Below the pieces are notes generated by a model. It was not told the DNA's origin and did no database searches. It saw only the letters and a list, made by a program, of their open reading frames with translations. This document shows positions 58,845 through 64,000 of a DNA stretch of 64,000 nt, piece after piece. The stretch is from the NCBI GenBank assembly GCA_964614645.1, contig CAZTMA010000006.1, positions 12,512 to 76,511 of the forward strand, given 5' to 3'. The DNA is from MWBF01 sp964614645 (lineage in GTDB: Bacteria; Chloroflexota; Anaerolineae; CG2-30-64-16). The translations under genes and the position numbers were made by a program. Within the stretch, counting starts at the first letter, position 1. Each line of letters begins with the position of its first letter.

Positions 58845-61205
58845 ATGTCAACTATCAATCATGTGACCGGCGCTACCGCGCCGGTTCCAGCCGCCATCAC
58901 GCCCCCTGCAGAAGCCGGGCGATCCCACGCCGTCCACACCCGGTGGCACGCTCTGTCCGTCGGGATCGAGCGCGGCGGGCTGCTGGCATCCGCGCTGGCC
59001 GGCGCGCTGACCTTCCTGCAGGTGGAGTTCTTTCACCCGCTCATCCTGAACAGTCTGCTCGGCGCACTCCTGGTGGGCGCACTGGCGGCGGGGTTGGCCG
59101 CGCTGGTCGGGCTCGCCGGCAAACTGGCCGGCCTGCTGCTCACGCTGGTGGGCCGCGTGCTCGCACGCCGGCTCGGCCCGCGGGCCCTGGCCCCCGGTGC
59201 AGCCCTGCTCCGCGTGCGGCTGGAGACCGCGGGCTGGGTGCTCGCGCCGCTCTTCCTCATCGCGGTGGACCGGACGAAGATCCCCTTCCTGAGCTCCATC
59301 CGGCTGGCGACGCCGGGTGAGCTGCTCATCCCTACACTCATCCTGGCCGGCGCCTTGCTCGGCGTGGCACTGGTTCATGGGACTCATCCCGCGCTCCGGT
59401 GGTCGCTGGTGGGCCTGGCGCTGGTCATCAACGCGGCGCCGGTCGGCTGGCTGCTCTGGCCGGGATACGACGACTATCTCGTGCGGCCGGATGCTGCGGC
59501 GCTCGCGGTGCTACCCTCGTTCGAGTTCGGGAACCCCGGACTGCCGGGCAGCCACACGGTCAGGACGCTCACGTATGGCAGCGGGGAGGACCGCCACCGG
59601 CCCGAATACGGCGAGGGGGCCGCGCTCATCACAGAACCGGTCGATGCGCAGGCCGCGTTTGCCGGCTTCGGGGGCATCAACGACGCCATCTTCCGCTGGT
59701 TCTGGGGCTTCGACTTTGGCCGCCTGCCTATCAACGGCCGCGCCTGGTATCCTGAGGGCGACGGGCCGTTCCCGGTGTTCCTGATCGTCCACGGCAACCA
59801 CAGCGCGGGCGACTTCTCAGACCCGGGCTATGCGTACCTGGGCGAGCACCTGGCGAGCCGGGGCATCATCACCGTATCCGTGGACGAGAACTTCCTCAAC
59901 GGGTTCTTCCTCTATGACGGCGACGGCAAGGAGATGCCGGTGCGCGGGTGGCTGCTGCTCAAGCATCTGCAGGCGTGGCGCGGCTGGAACGCCGACCCCG
60001 CCAGCCCCTTCTACGGCAAGGTGGACCTGGACCGCGTCGTCGTGGCCGGCCATTCGCGCGGCGGCGAGGCGGCCGTGCATGCGGCAGGGCTCAACACGCG
60101 GCTCGCGCCGCCTGTGACGGAGATTGCGGAGGAAGGCGAGTTCGGCTTCGACATCCGGGGCGTGGTGGCGATCGCGGCGCCGGACGGGCAGTATCGGCCG
60201 TATGGCACGAAGTGCACGCTGACGGACATCAACTACCTGTACCTCTACGGCGGCCACGACCAGGACCTCTACTGGATGGCCGGCCTGCAGCAGTACGAGC
60301 GCGTCCTGTTCGGCGAAAACCGGGAGGGGTTCAAGGCGACGGCGTTCATCTACCGCGCCAATCACGGCCAGTTCAACACGGTGTGGGGCGACAGCGATTA
60401 CGGACCGCTGCCCTCGATGCTGCTGAACCGGGCCCCGCTGCTCAGCGGCGAGGAGCAGCGCCAGGCCGGCGCCATGTTCATCACGGCCTTCCTCGAGGCG
60501 ACGCTGCACGGCCGGGACGAGTACCGCCAGGTGTTCCAGGCGCCCACGAGGGCGCGGACCTGGCTGCCGGAGGATGTTTATGTCACCCAGTACGAAGAGG
60601 CCACGTTCCGGGGAGTGAACACGAACGACCGGCTCGGCAAGGTGGCGCGCATCGAGATGCCGGAGGGGACGGCCGTGGCCGAGGGATTCGCCGCCGCGAC
60701 GCGGGTGACGCTGTCGCTGCGCAACGGCGAGAAGCAGGGCAACAACGCACTGGCCCTGGCCTGGCCGGCCGGCAGCACGCCTGTCTACACGATCCAGCTG
60801 CCCACGGGCAACCAGGCCGACTGGACGGTGGATCGCGACAGGGTGCTCGCGTTTGCGCTCGGCACGGAGCTGACCGATGTCAGCGAGATCGCCGTGAATG
60901 TCGAGATGGTGGATGGCGACGGGACCGCCGTGGTGCTGCCGCTGTGGGGATTCGGCGTCTTGCCGCCCGCTGCGCCCGCGTACCTGCTGAAGTCGCAGCC
61001 GGTCTCGAGCCTGCTCAACGCGGACTACTACGCGGAGCGCACCTCGCCGTACGAGCGCGTGCTGCAGAGCTACCGCATCCCGCTGGCCGCGTTCGCCCAG
61101 GCCGACACCCGCTTCGACCCGACGCAGATTCGCGCGATCCGGTTCCACTTCGACGGCGAGGCCGCAGGGCAGGTATACCTGGATGAGGTAGGGTTTGCCA
61201 GGTGA
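58845..61205 (+). CDS. Membrane-anchored alpha/beta hydrolase (chlorophyllase/PET-hydrolase-like fold)
   Basis: Protein of 786 residues. Residues about 1-200 contain several transmembrane helices (FLQVEFFHPLILNSLLGALL, LLLTLVGRVLARRL, ELLIPTLILAGALLGVALVH). The following ~350 residues are an alpha/beta hydrolase: VFLIVHGNHSAGDFSDPGYA, VVVAGHSRGGEAAVHAAGLN (GHSRGGE nucleophile elbow) and YRANHGQFN (catalytic His region). The C-terminal ~230 residues are beta-rich (VTLSLRNGEKQGN, IRFHFDGEAAGQVYLDEVGF), like a carbohydrate-binding jelly roll. The substrate is unknown. It starts shortly after a GGAGA ribosome site. Confidence 0.82.
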   Translation: MSTINHVTGATAPVPAAITPPAEAGRSHAVHTRWHALSVGIERGGLLASALAGALTFLQVEFFHPLILNSLLGALLVGALAAGLAALVGLAGKLAGLLLTLVGRVLARRLGPRALAPGAALLRVRLETAGWVLAPLFLIAVDRTKIPFLSSIRLATPGELLIPTLILAGALLGVALVHGTHPALRWSLVGLALVINAAPVGWLLWPGYDDYLVRPDAAALAVLPSFEFGNPGLPGSHTVRTLTYGSGEDRHRPEYGEGAALITEPVDAQAAFAGFGGINDAIFRWFWGFDFGRLPINGRAWYPEGDGPFPVFLIVHGNHSAGDFSDPGYAYLGEHLASRGIITVSVDENFLNGFFLYDGDGKEMPVRGWLLLKHLQAWRGWNADPASPFYGKVDLDRVVVAGHSRGGEAAVHAAGLNTRLAPPVTEIAEEGEFGFDIRGVVAIAAPDGQYRPYGTKCTLTDINYLYLYGGHDQDLYWMAGLQQYERVLFGENREGFKATAFIYRANHGQFNTVWGDSDYGPLPSMLLNRAPLLSGEEQRQAGAMFITAFLEATLHGRDEYRQVFQAPTRARTWLPEDVYVTQYEEATFRGVNTNDRLGKVARIEMPEGTAVAEGFAAATRVTLSLRNGEKQGNNALALAWPAGSTPVYTIQLPTGNQADWTVDRDRVLAFALGTELTDVSEIAVNVEMVDGDGTAVVLPLWGFGVLPPAAPAYLLKSQPVSSLLNADYYAERTSPYERVLQSYRIPLAAFAQADTRFDPTQIRAIRFHFDGEAAGQVYLDEVGFAR

Positions 61206-61295
61206 CTTATGGGGTGACACCCCTCTCATGCCACGACCGGCCGGATTCGGAGGTCGTGGTTTTCGACCCTATGGCTGGGTGTGGGAGACAACGTG

Positions 61296-61676
61296 ATGAA
61301 TTCCGAGGAAGTGGTCACGGTGGAAATGCTGCAGGCGTTGCTCGACGCCTTCAACCGTCACGATCTCGATGCCATCATGGAGTTCTTTGCCGAGGACTGC
61401 ACGATGGACCTGCCGCGTGGCCCTGCTTATTACGGCACCCGGTGCGTTGGCAAGGTCGCCGTGCGCCAGGGTCTTGCCGGCCGGTTTGCCGGCATCCCCG
61501 ACGTGCACTATGGCGACGACCAGCACTTTGTGAGCGGCGACAGAGGCGTCTCGGAGTGGACCCTGACCGGCACCACGCTCAATGGCGTGCGCCTGGAAGT
61601 GCGCGGCTGCGACCACTGGACCTTCCGCAACGGCAAGATCGTTCGGAAAGATTCCTACTGGAAGATCGTCGAGTGA
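61296..61676 (+). CDS. SnoaL-like (NTF2-fold) protein
   Basis: Protein of 126 residues with a complete SnoaL-like domain: MLQALLDAFNRHDLDAIMEF, FAEDCTMDLPRGPAYYGTR, and LEVRGCDHWTFRNGKIVRKD then SYWKIVE. Family members are ketosteroid-isomerase-fold enzymes or ligand-binding proteins. The closing 'W.FRNGKI..' strand is typical of stand-alone SnoaL proteins. I chose ATG 61296, with GGGAG 7 nt upstream; a GTG at 61281 is possible. It is not closely similar to the four repeats of the lipoprotein at 46953. Confidence 0.85.
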   Translation: MNSEEVVTVEMLQALLDAFNRHDLDAIMEFFAEDCTMDLPRGPAYYGTRCVGKVAVRQGLAGRFAGIPDVHYGDDQHFVSGDRGVSEWTLTGTTLNGVRLEVRGCDHWTFRNGKIVRKDSYWKIVE

Positions 61677-61804
61677 CACGCTTGGCCGCTTGCTGTGCGG
61701 GCGGGACCAGTTTGACGGACGACTACCGGCTCAGCGCACCTGACACCACTTGTCGGGGCAAGGAGACCTCGCCCTCAGGGCGCCGGTTTTCCCGCTGTCC
61801 CCGG

Positions 61805-63037
61805 TTATCGTGGGGCAATGCCCTTCACATGTGGCAGCAAGGTGCAGTGGCTGGCAGGTACCATCGCCTGGCCCTCAACGAGTGCCCGGTGGTATTCTCG
61901 CGTGCGGTCCACGTAGCTGTAACCGATACCCGGTCGCGGCGGAGTTGCCGCGGCCGGCTCGATGTACGCCTGCTCGCCGTACAGGTTCCAGCCGTACAAC
62001 ACGACCATCTTCACCGCCGAACGCTGCTCGACCAGTTGCTGCCACTGTCTTTCATAGGTGCACAGGTTGAGCAGCGGGTCGATGGAACGTGGCAGCCAGG
62101 TGATATAATCAGCCCCCATTTCCTTGAGCGGAACCTCGTCGAAGCGGGGATACACGAAGGCCACGCCATCGCTTGACAGGCCGTCGATGGGGTTCTGGGG
62201 CGGGCCAAAAAACCATTGCCAGCCCTCACCCACGGTCTCGTTGCCCTTGGTCCGGCCGGTCCAACTCCTGACAGTGTAACTGATCGGATACGTCGGCGAG
62301 AGCGGCAAGGTGAGGGTCATCGGGTCGAACGCGACCAGCAGCGGCATGCCTTCCCACTGGAACCAGGCGTTGCGGTACTTGTCCTTTCCGTAGTAGTGCG
62401 TCCACAGCCAGTCCAGTACCATCGCGCGCTGCGATGCCTGCAGGGAGCCTGGCGCGATTCCCGCCTGTGTCTTGACGAACGGCTCCACAATCAGTGAGAC
62501 GCTGATCCGGTGGGTGCTGGTCACGGCCACAATCTGGTCCAGCAAGGCCCTGATGCCAAGGTTCATGTGCATGTCCGGATGACCCTCGGTACTGCCGTCC
62601 AAGTCGCTGTCACCCCAACCCCACCAACTGACGAGCAATGTTTGCACGCCTGCCCGCTCCAGCGCATCGAGCTGCCACTTGATGACCTCCGCGCTGGTGG
62701 AGCAGTAATAACCTCGCTCCGGCACATCCAGCACACCTGACATGTCCGGGCTGTTGTTCCAGTGGTAAGAACCCAAACCGCCCTGGCAGCGGCCGGTGGC
62801 GGGATCGTAGCCGTACCACGGAGCATAGACCGCGGCCAGGGTAATCTCAGGGGAAGTCGGGCTTCCCGTCCAGGCCCCTGGCGCCAGCGAACGGTGAAAT
62901 TCTGGCGCAGGAGATTCCTGATTCGTTAGGTCAGTAAGCGTTCGCGCGGCGGGAAGGGGCGCCCAGGTCGCCAGGGCCAGCAGACCCAAGAGTAGAAGTG
63001 CAGCCGGGAAGGCAACAGCGGTAACGACTCTGCACAT
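61805..63037 (-). CDS. Secreted glycoside hydrolase family 99-like protein
   Basis: Protein of 410 residues with a signal or anchor segment (VAFPAALLLLGLLALATWAP). The body resembles the GH99 endo-alpha-mannosidase group: LAAVYAPWYGYDPATGRC, then IKWQLDALERAGVQTLLVSW then WGWGD, then VSLIVEPFVKTQ, then YYGKDKYRNAWFQWEGMPLL and VAFDPMTL. These match the barrel strands that carry the family's substrate-facing residues. It probably cleaves mannan-like or other alpha-linked glycans outside the cell; the linkage is not certain. The start is preceded by AGAGG. Confidence 0.8.
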   Translation of the reverse strand: MCRVVTAVAFPAALLLLGLLALATWAPLPAARTLTDLTNQESPAPEFHRSLAPGAWTGSPTSPEITLAAVYAPWYGYDPATGRCQGGLGSYHWNNSPDMSGVLDVPERGYYCSTSAEVIKWQLDALERAGVQTLLVSWWGWGDSDLDGSTEGHPDMHMNLGIRALLDQIVAVTSTHRISVSLIVEPFVKTQAGIAPGSLQASQRAMVLDWLWTHYYGKDKYRNAWFQWEGMPLLVAFDPMTLTLPLSPTYPISYTVRSWTGRTKGNETVGEGWQWFFGPPQNPIDGLSSDGVAFVYPRFDEVPLKEMGADYITWLPRSIDPLLNLCTYERQWQQLVEQRSAVKMVVLYGWNLYGEQAYIEPAAATPPRPGIGYSYVDRTREYHRALVEGQAMVPASHCTLLPHVKGIAPR

Positions 63038-63103
63038 TGCAACCTCTGCGAAGTCGGTTGGATCAACATGCTTATGTTAGCACTCCGCCGCCGGCGCGCC
63101 AAA

Positions 63104-63123
63104 CAAAAACGCCCTGCAAGGGC
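63104..63123 (-). terminator. Terminator of tRNA-Met (CAT)
   Basis: On the minus strand, GCCCTTGCAGGGC forms a short perfect hairpin (63123-63111) followed by GTTTTTGTTT. It lies about 85 bases downstream of the tRNA gene. A second, partly complementary CCTGCAAGGCGTT segment lies between them. Confidence 0.65.
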
Positions 63124-63207
63124 GAGGCTCCGGTGGAGCGTGCGTGCCTGCAAGGCGTTATCGGGTTAAGTGGTAGGCCGGTTGGCCCGGTGGACTACCG
63201 ACTTAGG

Positions 63208-63279
63208 TGGCGACGCTCAGACTCGAACTGAGGACCCAGCGATTATGAGCCGCTTGCTCTGCCACTGAGCTACGTCGCC
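63208..63279 (-). tRNA. tRNA with anticodon CAT (elongator Met, or Ile2)
   Basis: 72 nt including the discriminator A. The acceptor is GGCGACG/CGTCGCC (perfect), the D arm is GCTC/GAGC, and the anticodon stem is AGCGG/TCGCT around CTCATAA. The T arm is CTCAG TTCGAGT CTGAG. CAT can be elongator Met, or Ile if C34 is changed to lysidine; sequence alone does not settle this. It is not the initiator, because the first acceptor pair is G-C and the anticodon stem lacks three GC pairs. Confidence 0.9.
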
Positions 63280-63361
63280 GTTCACAAGTACAACATTATA
63301 GTCGGGCGCCCGTGCTTCGTCAAATCAGAGGTGATTTGCTCTCTGACAAGGCCGGAAATAC

Positions 63362-63387
63362 AAAAGTCCGGCAGATATCTGCCGGAC
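63362..63387 (-). terminator. Terminator of tRNA-fMet
   Basis: The perfect 22-bp palindrome GTCCGGCAGATATCTGCCGG plus AC (63366-63387) is followed on the minus strand by TTTTG. It lies 8 bases downstream of the initiator tRNA. Confidence 0.78.
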
Positions 63388-63395
63388 CTTGTGAG

Positions 63396-63467
<72 letters not shown>

Positions 63468-63492
63468 ACGATATTATATATTATACCCGCTT

Positions 63493-63891
63493 TCAGTTTC
63501 TTGTCAAACTGGCGACCCACCGCTCCAAAAAGGCCCGCCACGCCGGTTTCTGCTGCGCTGGAGAGGTCGCTTGGACCACTGCCGCGGTCGCCGGCTTCGG
63601 CTCGGCCACGATGACGTTGGTGCCCTTCGGCGTCTTGCCGAAGTATTCCCACGCCTTCTGCGGCACGAGCTGGCCCTTCTGCGCCCGGTCCAGGTCCTGC
63701 TGCAGCACGCGGTTCTGTTCTTTGAGCCGCTCGACCTTGGCCTGCGCCTGCGCACGCTGCGCCAGCAGGGTCTGGCGTGTCAGGGCTTGGTCGACGAACC
63801 CCACCCCGAACACAACCGTGACCACGACGCCCAGGATGAGCATCAGGCCCGGACGCCCCGGTAAGAGCCGTAACATGCGCTGCGCCACCAT
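63493..63891 (-). CDS. FtsB/DivIC-like septum formation initiator
   Basis: Protein of about 132 residues. A transmembrane helix (about 17-35, LILGVVVTVVFGVGFVDQAL) is followed by a coiled coil (QTLLAQRAQAQAKVERLKEQ then NRVLQQDLDRA), the FtsB/DivIC arrangement used in the division complex. After it comes AWEYFGKTPKGTNVIV, which resembles the 'A R...G....GE' segment of these proteins. The open frame reaches 63957, but the first 22 codons coincide with the terminator hairpin of the tRNA-Leu gene. I therefore chose ATG 63891 (MVAQRMLRLLPG); ATG 63876 is also possible. Confidence 0.82.
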   Translation of the reverse strand: MVAQRMLRLLPGRPGLMLILGVVVTVVFGVGFVDQALTRQTLLAQRAQAQAKVERLKEQNRVLQQDLDRAQKGQLVPQKAWEYFGKTPKGTNVIVAEPKPATAAVVQATSPAQQKPAWRAFLERWVASLTRN

Positions 63892-63914
63892 AGAAGCTTC
63901 CCCGTATATAGACG

Positions 63915-63948
63915 CAAAATCCCACGCGGAGCGCCTCCTGCGTGGGAT
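63915..63948 (-). terminator. Terminator of tRNA-Leu
   Basis: ATCCCACGC and GCGTGGGAT (63919-63927, 63940-63948) with an inner GGAG/CTCC pairing form a long hairpin, followed on the minus strand by TTTTGCG. It begins about 12 bases after the tRNA-Leu 3' end. Confidence 0.78.
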
Positions 63949-63959
63949 TTCTGTCATGG

Positions 63960-64000
63960 TGCCGAAGGAGGGATTTGAACCCTCACGAGGGATAATCCTC
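63960..64000 (-). tRNA. tRNA-Leu, 3' part (cut by the window edge)
   Basis: Only the 3' half is present. Seen on the minus strand are a long variable arm (GAGG ATTAT CCCTC), the T arm GAGGG TTCAAAT CCCTC, the acceptor strand CTTCGGC and discriminator A. The long variable arm with this acceptor strand fits tRNA-Leu; the anticodon is outside the window, so Ser or Tyr cannot be excluded completely. Confidence 0.75.

Noticed and set aside
63208..63279. Calling this tRNA the initiator
   Set aside because: It lacks the C-A first pair and the three GC anticodon-stem pairs, which the neighbouring tRNA at 63396 has.

Overview
This window looks like a chromosomal segment of a member of the Chloroflexota, probably an Anaerolineae- or Caldilineae-like lineage. 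I infer this from high G+C, exported proteins with Pro-Thr-Glu-rich linkers, giant SARP/BTAD-STAND regulators with CxxC motifs in the BTAD region, many palindromic intergenic elements, and the gene mix. I could not run a phylogeny, so the placement is an inference.

Layout. 1-6.2 kb: end of an unknown protein, an AlbA/HATPase regulator, two tandem membrane paralogues, a soluble HAD protein and leucyl aminopeptidase. 6.3-10.6 kb, minus strand: a PP2C phosphatase fused to a GspE-like domain, an ECF sigma factor with a small membrane partner, and a DegV protein. 10.8-16 kb: secreted anchored protein, pth and mfd. 16.2-20.9 kb: an operon of a glycyl-radical activase, an atypical glycyl-radical enzyme, an AhpD-like gene read through an in-frame TGA (candidate selenoprotein) and NudC. 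21-33.3 kb: housekeeping and envelope genes, including a HAD phosphatase, LysM protein, UshA-like nucleotidase, gpmA, fdhD, pruA and tRNA-Arg(CCT).

33.4-53.9 kb is the most distinctive region. Three large SARP/BTAD-STAND regulators are interleaved with two paralogous secreted metzincin-like proteases, a small secreted protein, a lipoprotein made of four SnoaL-like repeats plus an SGNH hydrolase, and two parallel beta-helix paralogues. Four upstream regions here carry 11-bp direct repeats built on CTGnAAC. In three of them the pair lies 8 nt before a -10-like hexamer, which is the architecture of SARP operators. Two of the regulators share an exactly identical 416-bp tract encoding their DNA-binding region while their C-terminal sensor regions differ. 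I infer a self-contained SARP regulon of exported proteins.

54-64 kb: a glcF / HicB-DinB / glcD operon, an SDR, a small zinc-ribbon protein, a membrane-anchored alpha/beta hydrolase, a SnoaL-like protein, a GH99-like glycosidase, an FtsB-like protein and three tRNA genes (elongator-type CAT, initiator fMet, partial Leu).

Palindromic elements of several families sit between genes. Three copies of one family directly abut stop codons, and one of them supplies the stop codon.
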